From the IMG/VR virus record IMGVR_UViG_3300027140_000019, positions 1 to 25,135 of that record: 25,135 nucleotides of DNA; one strand, given 5' to 3'. A program made the translations under genes and the position numbers. The notes below the pieces were generated by a model. That model made no database searches, was not told the DNA's origin, and saw only the letters and a list, made by a program, of their open reading frames with translations. This DNA is from a virus. This document shows positions 6,851-15,400 of the stretch, piece after piece; positions within the stretch are counted from its first letter, which is position 1; each line of letters begins with the position of its first letter.

Positions 6851-7185
6851 TGTCTATTTCCTTCAACATCATTAATTAACTGATCCACTACAACGTGTGT
6901 ATTCCTCAAATAGTCTTTTACAACAGTTTGTTTTAAGACATTGATATTGGACTCATTAGCTTTTACCATTTCATTTCTAAATGATTCAACGGCCGCGCCT
7001 GTTTGTCGTTGTTGCTGACTGTTTTCAATCATTAACGTTGGTAGCCATGCAATTGCACACTCAAAGGAATCTATCTCTTTTCCTGTATTTGGATCAGATC
7101 CTCTGATTTGGATAAACCAAGAACATTCTAAACCAATACATTTCTTTTTCAAAAGAGGACAAAAGTCCCCGCGTTCAAACTTCAT
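6847..7185 (-). CDS. Small four-cysteine protein of the tail region (112 aa)
   Basis: The N-terminal half carries FCPLLKKKCIGLECSWFIQI and later FECAIAWLP: four cysteines in a pattern (C-x6-C-x4-C, then a distant C) that could bind zinc or an iron-sulfur cluster. The C-terminal half (IENSQQQRQTGAAVESFRNE...) looks helical. Similar small Cys-containing proteins are, from memory, frequent in tail gene clusters of phages, with no known function. I chose the ATG at 7185 because GGAG lies seven bases upstream; an in-frame TTG at 7197 would give 116 aa but sits before that ribosome-binding site. The stop overlaps the next start as ATGA, pointing to coupled translation with the first oxygenase. Confidence 0.75.
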   Translation of the reverse strand: MKFERGDFCPLLKKKCIGLECSWFIQIRGSDPNTGKEIDSFECAIAWLPTLMIENSQQQRQTGAAVESFRNEMVKANESNINVLKQTVVKDYLRNTHVVVDQLINDVEGNRQ

Positions 7186-7191
7186 AATAAA

Positions 7192-7195
7192 CTCC
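7192..7195 (-). promoter_or_regulatory. Ribosome binding site deciding the start at 7185
   Basis: GGAG on the minus strand, seven bases before ATG at 7185. It lies inside the longer reading frame that would start with TTG at 7197, so the ATG start is favoured. Confidence 0.65.
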
Positions 7196-7209
7196 AAATG
7201 ATAAAATAA

Positions 7210-7704
7210 TTAAACAGCAGGATATGCATCCTTTGTTGCAATGATAACATCTACATACTGAACAGCAAGGTCAATAGCAGTACCTGAAAAAGTTCCAGTG
7301 TGATTGTGAGCCCCACCACCACCGGTAGGACCAGATGACTGTGGTGTTGGGCCAGAGGCGCCGCTAGCGGATCCCGAGGTAGCTTTTCCGGGACCAAGTA
7401 ACGTACCCAGCGTGTGGGTGTGCGCCGGTATCTGTGGTGTGGATAGTGTTGTATTATCAACAGTAACCGAGCCGGCTACCGACTTACTAGCAAATGCTGT
7501 TGTAAACGCCACCGTTCCACCAGGAGTAACCGTTCCTGTAACCACACGCAAAGCTTTATTATTGTGTGTTGATACATCCTTTGTCCATCCTGTCGGAGCT
7601 GCGGTTTGCACAAACAGCATAACAGTACCAGCCGGGATCGGATTTGTTGTTAAAACTGTTGTATCATTAAATGTAATACCACCAGAGCTTACGGTTGTTC
7701 CCAT
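7210..7704 (-). CDS. Phage tail-collar-like tip/adhesin protein (164 aa)
   Basis: The first 40 residues carry ITFNDTTVLTT and PAGTVMLFVQTAAPTGWTK, the start typical of tail-collar domains (IPAGxxxxFxxxxAPxGW). IPAHTHT at residues 93-98 and GAHNHTGTFSG at 131-141 provide two HxH motifs (H95/H97 and H133/H135), which in T4 gp12 and gp37 tips bind metal ions. Between them is a low-complexity Gly/Ser/Pro loop (about 103-130), a likely variable host-contacting surface. The end (VQYVDVIIATKDAYP) is a typical last beta strand of collar proteins. It starts directly after the chaperone-tipped fibre, with GAAGGAAAG upstream. It is likely a receptor-binding tip or short-fibre protein, but the receptor is unknown. 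Confidence 0.8.
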   Translation of the reverse strand: MGTTVSSGGITFNDTTVLTTNPIPAGTVMLFVQTAAPTGWTKDVSTHNNKALRVVTGTVTPGGTVAFTTAFASKSVAGSVTVDNTTLSTPQIPAHTHTLGTLLGPGKATSGSASGASGPTPQSSGPTGGGGAHNHTGTFSGTAIDLAVQYVDVIIATKDAYPAV

Positions 7705-7998
7705 TTACTTTCCTTCAATTATACTATTGTTTATTTTGCTAGACAACGCGTCTATCTGAATTTGTTGTTCTTTTATTGCTTCAATTAGTAGACCAACAAT
7801 GTGACCATATGAAACAGATTTCCATCCTTCACTATCTGTGACCACTACTTCCGGAATTACTTCTTCGGTTTCTTGCGCAATAACACCGATGTATTTACCT
7901 TTTGTTTGCTTATGGGTATACGATACACCTCTTAATCTATTTACTTTATCTAAAGCATTCGGAATTGTAACAATATCATCTTTTAATCTTTCATCAGA
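7705..7998 (-). other. Peptidase S74 intramolecular chaperone domain
   Basis: The domain begins at Ser875 in the motif S-D-E-R-L-K, with Lys880 five residues later, the Ser/Lys pair described for endosialidase-type chaperones. Autocleavage is expected just before Ser875 and would release a 97-residue chaperone with a C-terminal helical end (LLIEAIKEQQIQIDALSSKI). All the characteristic parts (IGVIAQE, PEVV, VSYGHIVGLLIEAIKE) are intact, so it looks functional. Confidence 0.88.
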
Positions 7999-10620
7999 TG
8001 AGCTGACATGAGATGTTGATGTCAAAGCACCTGTAGATGGGTTATACGTAAGTTTTGTTGTACTGACATTCAAACCAGTAGACTGGCCACTAGATGAGCT
8101 TGTAAAGGTTACATATCTTACAGCCGCAGTAGCAACATCATCGGTTATAGTAACACCAGCATCTGCCCAGTATGCATTTGTAGAAGTGCCACCAGAAGTC
8201 AACACGGCGCCAGCTGTGCCTTGCGAGGCATTGGCGGATAGGAAATTTAAAGCAACATTACTTGCATTCAACGTCCATCTCTTTGTACCTGCCCCAAGTT
8301 CACTACCAACTGTATTAGATAACGGATAAGAACCAGTATTATTTGCAGTAAAGTTAGTTGTTGTAAAACTAGCTGCATTAATGGTACCAGTATGATATAC
8401 CCCAGATGTGTTTGCATCAAACTGTGTACCCAAATCTATACTTGTTGGTGTTATAGCAACATTGACTGATGTGTTACCAACAGAAATTGAAGTGGCATTG
8501 GCAAACAAACCATTCGATGCAGCTCCGATGGTTCCTGAACCAAACCCAGTGCTTGCATTAACTTGGCCGGTTATTGTTGTGCCGGCTGTGCCAGTTATCA
8601 AGCCAGAGAAGTTACCAGTGTTGGCTGTTAAATTAAATCTGTTTGTTGCACTTCCAAGTACAATTCCTTCTGTGTTAGATAATGGGATTAGTCCTGTATT
8701 ATTTGCTTTTAAGTTGGTGGTTGTAAAACTTGCAGCGTTAATTGTACCAGTATGATATGCACCAGATGCATTTGCAGTAAATGCATTTGCAGTTAATGAT
8801 GTTATAACATTCAGCGTTGTTGTTACATTTGCAGATCCAGTTACTTTAAATGTCGAATCTGTTTGCTCTGCAGAACTACCAACATGCACTCTACCTGTGT
8901 TTGCAGCACTGAACGCGTATGTTGTTGTACCGTCATTATTTTGAAAATAAGCACGTAATATAGGAGTAGAAGCAGTATTGCCCCCAACAATATCAAAGCT
9001 GAATGTGTTATTTGCTAGCCCGGTAATAGATGAAGCAAGATTATTACCATATCCAAGAACAATCTGACCACCCTCACCGGTTGCATTGCCGCCAGATACA
9101 ATTAGATGAGACGGTACAATAGCGCCGCTTGTGTTTGCAATAAACGATGTGCCAACAGTCAACAATGCCGAGTTGACACTGGTTGACATATTAGCAACTG
9201 TACCGGTTACTGTTCCACTGAAACTACCAGTGTTGGCTGTTAAATTAAATCTGTTTGTTGCACTTCCAAGTACAATTCCTTCTGTGTTAGATAATGGGAT
9301 TAGTCCTGTATTATTTGCTTTTAAGTTGGTAGTTGTAAAACTTGCAGCGTTAATTGTACCGGTATGATAAGCACCAGTTGTATTAGCTATGAATGAAGTA
9401 CCAACTGACAAGCTAACAGTAGCATTAGCATATCCAGTAATATTAGTGTTACCTTGTGTCCATGAGTCTGATGACTCGTTCCATAAGAAGCTGACGTTTG
9501 CAGCACTTCCTCTATTAACCTCTAACCCAGCATTTTCTGTTGGAGCTACTAGCGCATCAAGATCTGCATTAAGAGTAACAATATTATCACCAACATTCAA
9601 TGTAGTTGTGTTAATATAAGTTGTTGTACCAGATACTGTAAGATTTCCAGATATAGTAACATCAGCAAGATTGGATTGACCAGTAATATTGGCGCCAGCT
9701 GATCCTGTAATTAAGCCAGATGCATTTATAGTATTTGCATTAACTATCCATCGCTGAGTAGAGGATCCAAGAGCAGCTCCAACTGTATTTGATCCTGGGT
9801 ATGCTCCAGATGTATTTGCAGTGAAGCTAGTACCTACAGTCAATAGTGCGGAGTTAACACTAACAGATACATTGGCTGCACCAGTAACTTCGAGTGCAAC
9901 ACCAGGAGTAGTGTTAGCGATTCCGACTCGGTTATTTGCTGCATCAACAAAAAGAGTACCGCTATCGAAGTTAACATTACCAGCTATAGTTTGAAGAGTG
10001 CCACTCAATGTAGCATTACCGGTCAGTGTTGAGTTACCCGATACAGTTAGCTGTCCACTAAAATTACCAGTATTTCCATTAACTACCCAACGCTGTGTAG
10101 AAGATCCAAGAGCTGTACCAACAGTATTGCTTGAAGGATAAACACCAGAATTGTTGGCAGTCACAATACCAGTAACTGTTGAGTTACTTAATGTGACTGA
10201 TGCAGAATTAATTGTACCAGTGTGGTATGCACCAGTAGTATTTGCAATAAATGATGTTCCGACAGATAGTAGAGCACTATTAACACTGACAATAGCATTT
10301 GCATATCCAGTAATTACAACGTTATTGCTGGCATTAATCGTTTTTGTAACAGTTAGATCATCTTGTAGAGTGGCTGAACCTACAACAGTTAATGTGTTAC
10401 TGAAATTACCTGAGTTTGCAAGTACAGTCCAACGATTAGTAGTATTACCTAACTGAAGTCCGTTAGTAACTGGAATCAAGTCGCCATTCGTGGTAATAGA
10501 GCTGAGGATTGTCCCAGTGAAAAATACATTTCCAGTAACTCTAAAGTCACCAGTGACGTTACTAGTACCAAAAGAATCAAATCCATAATCAATCTTTAAT
10601 TTACTATTTGCTGTTGCCAT
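7705..10620 (-). CDS. Tail fibre with C-terminal S74 intramolecular chaperone (971 aa)
   Basis: Residues 1-870 are beta repeats. Modules such as VGTSFIANTTGAYHTGTINAA, NLKANNTGLIPLSNTEG and SATNRFNLTANTG recur, and one DNA module is present twice almost unchanged (8613-8765 and 9225-9377). Around residues 320-390 is a different piece (TYINTTTLNVGDNIVTLNAD, then ENAGLEVNRGS, FLWNES) familiar from marine phage fibres. The last 97 residues are a Peptidase S74 chaperone domain with SDERLKDDI, YIGVIAQETEEVIPEVV and SVSYGHIVGLLIEAIKEQQ. Known S74 domains help trimerise the fibre and then cut themselves off. The gene ends TAA immediately before the ATG of the collar protein, suggesting the two products work together at the fibre tip. 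AAGGAA lies upstream of the start. Confidence 0.88.
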   Translation of the reverse strand: MATANSKLKIDYGFDSFGTSNVTGDFRVTGNVFFTGTILSSITTNGDLIPVTNGLQLGNTTNRWTVLANSGNFSNTLTVVGSATLQDDLTVTKTINASNNVVITGYANAIVSVNSALLSVGTSFIANTTGAYHTGTINSASVTLSNSTVTGIVTANNSGVYPSSNTVGTALGSSTQRWVVNGNTGNFSGQLTVSGNSTLTGNATLSGTLQTIAGNVNFDSGTLFVDAANNRVGIANTTPGVALEVTGAANVSVSVNSALLTVGTSFTANTSGAYPGSNTVGAALGSSTQRWIVNANTINASGLITGSAGANITGQSNLADVTISGNLTVSGTTTYINTTTLNVGDNIVTLNADLDALVAPTENAGLEVNRGSAANVSFLWNESSDSWTQGNTNITGYANATVSLSVGTSFIANTTGAYHTGTINAASFTTTNLKANNTGLIPLSNTEGIVLGSATNRFNLTANTGSFSGTVTGTVANMSTSVNSALLTVGTSFIANTSGAIVPSHLIVSGGNATGEGGQIVLGYGNNLASSITGLANNTFSFDIVGGNTASTPILRAYFQNNDGTTTYAFSAANTGRVHVGSSAEQTDSTFKVTGSANVTTTLNVITSLTANAFTANASGAYHTGTINAASFTTTNLKANNTGLIPLSNTEGIVLGSATNRFNLTANTGNFSGLITGTAGTTITGQVNASTGFGSGTIGAASNGLFANATSISVGNTSVNVAITPTSIDLGTQFDANTSGVYHTGTINAASFTTTNFTANNTGSYPLSNTVGSELGAGTKRWTLNASNVALNFLSANASQGTAGAVLTSGGTSTNAYWADAGVTITDDVATAAVRYVTFTSSSSGQSTGLNVSTTKLTYNPSTGALTSTSHVSSSDERLKDDIVTIPNALDKVNRLRGVSYTHKQTKGKYIGVIAQETEEVIPEVVVTDSEGWKSVSYGHIVGLLIEAIKEQQIQIDALSSKINNSIIEGK
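8613..8765 (-). repeat. Fibre module copy A (153 bp)
   Basis: Aligned by eye with 9225-9377, this stretch differs at only 3 of 153 positions and has no length difference. It encodes LKANNTGLIPLSNTEG and SATNRFNLTANTG of the 971-aa fibre (about residues 618-669). Confidence 0.93.
9225..9377 (-). repeat. Fibre module copy B (153 bp)
   Basis: Partner of 8613-8765 in the same gene (about residues 414-465 of the fibre). The three differences are single-base substitutions near the low-coordinate-to-high-coordinate end of the copies (about 9331-9370). Confidence 0.93.
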
Positions 10621-10632
10621 CTAGCTTGTTCC

Positions 10633-12234
10633 TTAGCTGATCATGTTTGCTATAATTTTTACATTAGAATTAGCAACTCTTTGTTGTAATGTAACATCTA
10701 TATTAGTTGTGTTGACACTCAAAGCTATGTTATTAGCTAGTTCAGAAGAGCTGGTAGGGGCAAATACTGTTCCGTAAACGGTTTGGTTAACATCTGTACC
10801 GTTGTGAACAAACAATATTTTTGTTGTTTGAAACTCTACTCCTTTTGTTACATATAATAACAGCTCACCAGCTTGGTAAGAAGCTTTTGGAAAACTGACA
10901 ACTGTGACATTAGCTGTTGTGTTCGAACCAAGATCCGTATTTGCTAGGGTGAGGAAAGTTGCAAAAGTATTTATCGTTACATTGCCAGTGACATTCAAAG
11001 ATTGTGAAACGTTAGCTGTTCCTGATACTACCAAATTACCGCTGAAATTACCTGAGTTAGCAGAGAGAACAAATCTACCAATGGAGTTACCTAGTAAAAC
11101 AGAGTTTGATGTTGGTGCAATAGCTGTTACATTTGCACGTAATCCACTAGTAGTAAAGCTAGCAGCATTAACAGTACCAGTATGATATACACCAGTTGTA
11201 TTTGCAATTAAATTTGCACCAACAGTAAATGAAGCTGAATTAACTGATAATGTTACGTTTGCAGATCCAGCCACCTCAAGAGCAACTGTAGGAGCGGTAT
11301 TGTTAATACCAACTCTGTTATTAGTTCCATCAACAAAAAGCACACCCGAGTCAATATTAACGTTACCAGATATTGTTTGTAGTGTCCCACTCATTGTGAC
11401 GTTACCAGTCAAAGTCGTCACACCAGCAACTCCAAATGTACCACCTACGTTTGCGTTTCCTTGAACGTTTGCGGTTAAACTAATATCAGTTGCACCAGTC
11501 ACTCTTAGTGCAACACCAGGAGCAGTATTACCAATACCAACTCTATTATTAGTTGCATCAACAAAAAGAGTACCAGTATCAAAGTTAACGTTGCCAGCTA
11601 TAGTTTGAAGACCGCCGTTTAGTGTTGTGTTACCAGATACACCAAAAATACCGCCTATGTTTGCGTTTCCTTGAATATTAGCTGTTGCACTTATATCAAT
11701 ATCGCCAGTCAGTCTTAGAGCAACGCCCGGTGCTGTATTATTGATACCAACCCGGTTATTAGTTGCATCTACAAACAGCACACCAGAGTCAAAAGTAGCA
11801 TTACCAGATATTGTTTGAAGAGTGCCGCTGAGTGTTGCATTGCCAGTCAATAATGTATTACCACCAACTGATAATGAATTAGAAAGAGTAGTGGCGCCAA
11901 GAACGGTAAGTGTAAGATCAGTATCAATTGAGGTTGTTGTGAATACAGTGTTTACTGATGTATTACCGATTGATACATTACCTGTAATATAAAGAACATT
12001 GGCGGTTGTTGTATTACCACCTCTGAGCCCGAACGTAGTGTTACCGTTAATAGTGACTGAATTCGCTGTAAAGATGCCGTTAACTGTTCCGTTGCCAGTA
12101 GTACTACCGCCCTCTGTATTGGCAGCAGTTGTAACGATAGTTGTTGAATAGGCATCCAGCAAGACGTTAGTTTTATCAATCCAGTTCTGGAATGAATCAG
12201 TTATTGTACTTACGTTCGTGGTTGGTAACGCCAT
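10633..12234 (-). CDS. Repeat-built tail-fibre-like protein (533 aa)
   Basis: A Thr/Asn/Val/Gly-rich protein made of short beta repeats. Three copies of a module with LQTI(S/A)GN...SG.LFVD.TNNRVGI.NTAP.VAL.(V/L)TG lie near residues 136-178, 206-246 and 281-322, separated by NVQGNANVGG-type linkers. A later module (GTVNAASFTTSGLRAN...LLGNSIGRFVLSAN) also occurs in the 971-aa and 458-aa fibres. The last ~100 residues are less repetitive (FPKASYQAGELLLYVTKGVEFQ) and may form a separate C-terminal domain. No chaperone or collar motif is seen. The N-terminus (STITDSFQNWIDKTNVLLD) looks helical and may be the attachment end. It is likely a trimeric fibre shaft component, by composition and context. 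The start is the ATG following AAAGAG. Confidence 0.75.
   Translation of the reverse strand: MALPTTNVSTITDSFQNWIDKTNVLLDAYSTTIVTTAANTEGGSTTGNGTVNGIFTANSVTINGNTTFGLRGGNTTTANVLYITGNVSIGNTSVNTVFTTTSIDTDLTLTVLGATTLSNSLSVGGNTLLTGNATLSGTLQTISGNATFDSGVLFVDATNNRVGINNTAPGVALRLTGDIDISATANIQGNANIGGIFGVSGNTTLNGGLQTIAGNVNFDTGTLFVDATNNRVGIGNTAPGVALRVTGATDISLTANVQGNANVGGTFGVAGVTTLTGNVTMSGTLQTISGNVNIDSGVLFVDGTNNRVGINNTAPTVALEVAGSANVTLSVNSASFTVGANLIANTTGVYHTGTVNAASFTTSGLRANVTAIAPTSNSVLLGNSIGRFVLSANSGNFSGNLVVSGTANVSQSLNVTGNVTINTFATFLTLANTDLGSNTTANVTVVSFPKASYQAGELLLYVTKGVEFQTTKILFVHNGTDVNQTVYGTVFAPTSSSELANNIALSVNTTNIDVTLQQRVANSNVKIIANMIS
11131..11208 (-). repeat. Inter-gene fibre module, copy in the 533-aa fibre gene
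   Basis: Identical over 78 bases to 651-728. Codes for GTVNAASFTTSGLRAN-type sequence. The flanks on both sides are similar but diverged. Confidence 0.92.
11268..11828 (-). repeat. Three tandem protein modules in the 533-aa fibre
   Basis: Units at about 11268-11390, 11496-11616 and 11701-11826, spaced roughly 205-230 bases apart, each encoding LQTI.GN...LFVD.TNNRVGI.NTAP.VAL. A fourth member is in the 971-aa fibre gene at about 9883-10010. Similarity is moderate, so these are older than the 153-bp and 78-bp pairs. Confidence 0.8.
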
Positions 12235-12236
12235 CT

Positions 12237-12455
12237 TTAGTTCTCTTTACTGTTTTGTTTGATTAAAATTAGCAACATATCTTTTATATCAGCAACATCT
12301 CTTTTCAAATTATCTACATCACACTGTACACCTGATACAGCAGATTGTGATTCTCTTTGCTGACGATATATTGTAAATGCATTTACATCTGTATTTAGTA
12401 GAGCACTACTTTGCTGATCTCTTAAAAAATTATCCGCATCAGTTTTGATTTTCAT
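12237..12455 (-). CDS. Small coiled-coil protein (72 aa)
   Basis: A short protein, two bases after the stop of the giant structural gene (TAA-AT-ATG) and two bases before the next fibre gene. Residues 15-26 (SSALLNTDVNAF) and the stretch TIYRQQRESQ resemble small conserved proteins I recall from the tail regions of marine T4-like phages. The C-terminal half (VDNLKRDVADIKDMLLILIKQ) has heptad spacing of Val, Leu, Ile and Met, predicting a coiled coil. A role as an oligomerisation or linker protein between baseplate and fibre is inferred only from position and the coiled coil. No catalytic motif or signal peptide is visible. Confidence 0.75.
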   Translation of the reverse strand: MKIKTDADNFLRDQQSSALLNTDVNAFTIYRQQRESQSAVSGVQCDVDNLKRDVADIKDMLLILIKQNSKEN

Positions 12456-12457
12456 AT

Positions 12458-15400
12458 TTAAATAGACACTGCAAGTGCCCTCACATCTTTCATTATCGGT
12501 GGATTCTGAGTTGTACTTGATAATAAGACTACTTTGATTGCAAACACCTTATAACTTGAGTGACGTCCATTACTTGCATCAAAATATGTAACAATATTTG
12601 ACTCTCTATTATATTTAAATGCAGCTTTTTTCTGCGTAACTTTTTCAATTGAGCAAGCACCACTGAAAGAAGTATTTGACTTCAATGTTAAGTTAGTGGC
12701 GTTTGTAACAGCATCCACAACACCGATATCATAACTTGTCTCTGTATCACTTTGAACAATTTTAATGATATCATTAGCTACCAAATCTGTATTAAACGCA
12801 CTTCCAGAACCTGTTAATGTGGTAGTAGTTGCAGATGTTATAATACCAGCCAAAGCGGTTGATGGAGGAGTTCTAGGGAAGCTATATTCAAACTCAATAT
12901 AATCTTTATCATTCAAAGAATCACTGAATAGGTTTGAGTTGTTTGAGGCACTCATTAAGGTCCAGTCCTTATCTTTAAATACATCAGGATCATCAGAGCT
13001 TAGAATTTTTGAATATACTTGTATTGTAGATGTTGGTGGTTTATATGCTGTCAGGAATACTTTCATATCCTCAGCATCAAGACCCTCCGCCAATACTACG
13101 TTTTTAGAAATATATCTAACAGAAGCATTCCCATATCCTGTTGTTTCATTTGTTGCACTGTTGTTAATAATATTATTAAAAGAGATAATTGATGCAGGGA
13201 ACAAATCTACAGCAGGAGATAGTTTTGTCAATGCAGTATCATTACGAGCCATAGAAACGTTGAACTTTAATGATTTGTTATTGCTATTAGCAATTTCATT
13301 ACTTCTAGATTTAACCTCGGCCTCGTATGCCATTTTATTAGTTACACCTTCAATAATATCTATACTTGAAGGGGCAGCACTTGCAGTCTGATCAACTGTC
13401 ATAGTGTAACTTGTAGATGTTGTAGGAGGTGTTATATCTAATATATGCGCCTCTGCATAATTAACTACTATATCATCAACGCTAGATATAGTACTTGTTG
13501 CACCAGAGGCTTCTCCAATAATAGACTTATTTGCTTGAAATAAGAATGTGGTATTAGCTGCATTTGATTCTTCAAGAACAACGGTTTCATCGTTACCAAC
13601 ACTCGACATTACCGCTCTTACAACTTTCTGAACTCCAACAAAAACGGTTGAGTTATCAATTGCTTTACTTGGATAATCTTTAACAGTTATTGTTGAAGAG
13701 TTAGCAGCATTGATTCTTTGAACTTGGAAAGACTTTGATGCACCTTTGTGAGTATTAGCAGCAACAGCCCCAAGTAAAGGTGCATCAATAGTTAATGTCG
13801 TATTACTTGCAATTGCAGTAACCTCGCGTATTGAGGTATCAATTTTTATATAATCACCAACAGTATATTCAGTTTCAAAAACTGTAGTTGTACCGACTAC
13901 AGTTGTGTTTGAAGCTAATACTGTAACAGTACCTGTTTTATTAGATGTCAGACTGTCACCATATACAAACAAACCATAATCGCCCACTGAGAATGTTCCT
14001 AGTAAAGATGTGCTTGTGTTTACTACCTGACTCGTGGTATTACAAGTGAACGTAGCATTGATATATGTGTTTGATTTTTGTGCAATCTCTTCCCCACCCT
14101 GGAACGATCCGTACGTATTAGATACTGATAAAAACTCATACGGTTTATTTTCAAGGACCAATGTTCCGGTATTTTTTGTAAATTTTGCACAGTATATTGT
14201 AAATTTAACATCTTCCCTCTGTACTGGGGTCCAAGCTGTATCATTAGATGATAGGAACATTACTCCTGCACCCCAATTACTTACATACACTAACGATGAG
14301 TCTGCAATATCAGGCATACCTACTTCCGCAGTCCATAATAGATAATTGGGATTGTTTTGATCAGGAATAATTACAAAACAATAGTCTTTACCTGAGCTTA
14401 GATATATTGGAGTGTCAAAGGTAACAGCTGTTACACTACTAGCAGTGTCACTAGTATTGATAGAAGAGGACTTTAAATATCTAGATCCAAGTATTGCTGT
14501 TGCAGGATATCCATTATCAGTCTCCCTTATCTGAACTGTTGCACCTAAAGTAGAGTCCTTTGATTTAAAATATAAATCAAGCTTGGTTAGATAAACACCA
14601 TGTGTACCGTCACTATTATCGATTCTGAAGGTCTGAGCAAGAGGATCGGTCCCACCTGCGCCAGCGCCTTTATTATGGACCACAAGACCGTTAGCAATGT
14701 AGGTATTATTACCATCCAATGTAAAGTTGTAAACCTGTAGGTCAGGATCATTGATGTGTTCTGATATATCCACAATTTCCAATCCGACACGATCAACAGT
14801 TTCTATTACATCTCCTACTTGTAACTTACCAATATCCCATGTAGACAACGCTTCATACTTCTTCTTTGTTGCCTCTGGATTAAATGATTTCCATGTACCA
14901 TCTTTCATGTACACAGGATGATCATTTGTCATGAATGGAACACTACCGTTCAATGAGACTAGAGTTCTATCACCTAGTAAAGGCCTTATAAAATCAATAA
15001 CAATATTAATAGAGTTATCTTTACCAATCAACTTATCGCCTATCTCAACATCTTCAATCGACTTTGTTGATCCATCAGCCAGCGTAATGGTAGTTCCTCT
15101 AATAAAACAACAACCCCGTGGCTGTGGAGCAGGAACAGTAATATTTCTTTGCTCTGTTCCAGCTCTGGTAGATATAGAAGTATTAGAAGAAGGAGTAAGC
15201 TGACCTGGAGTTTTGGTAGTAAGAGTTAGATCAGTTATATCTTTATAAAAATTAAAAGCATTGAAAACATTCTTACCAATTGAAATAGATTGATCTATAT
15301 CATCATAATTTTGAACATCAGCTACAACAATATCACGCGATCCAACAAAAAACTGATTACTATTAATGTGGATCTCGCCAACTAGTGTTCCTGCGTCATC

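Noticed and set aside
8408-9367. Two plus-strand frames with a shared C-terminal sequence
   Set aside because: They share sequence only because they are antisense to the two copies of the 153-bp fibre module. All real genes here are on the minus strand.
11268-11828. CRISPR-like regular spacing in the 533-aa fibre gene
   Set aside because: The units are long, diverged, in frame, and without short direct repeats and unique spacers.
14672-15109. Classical splicing intein with homing endonuclease
   Set aside because: The domain is only 146 residues, has no endonuclease motifs, and the +1 residue is Lys instead of Cys, Ser or Thr.
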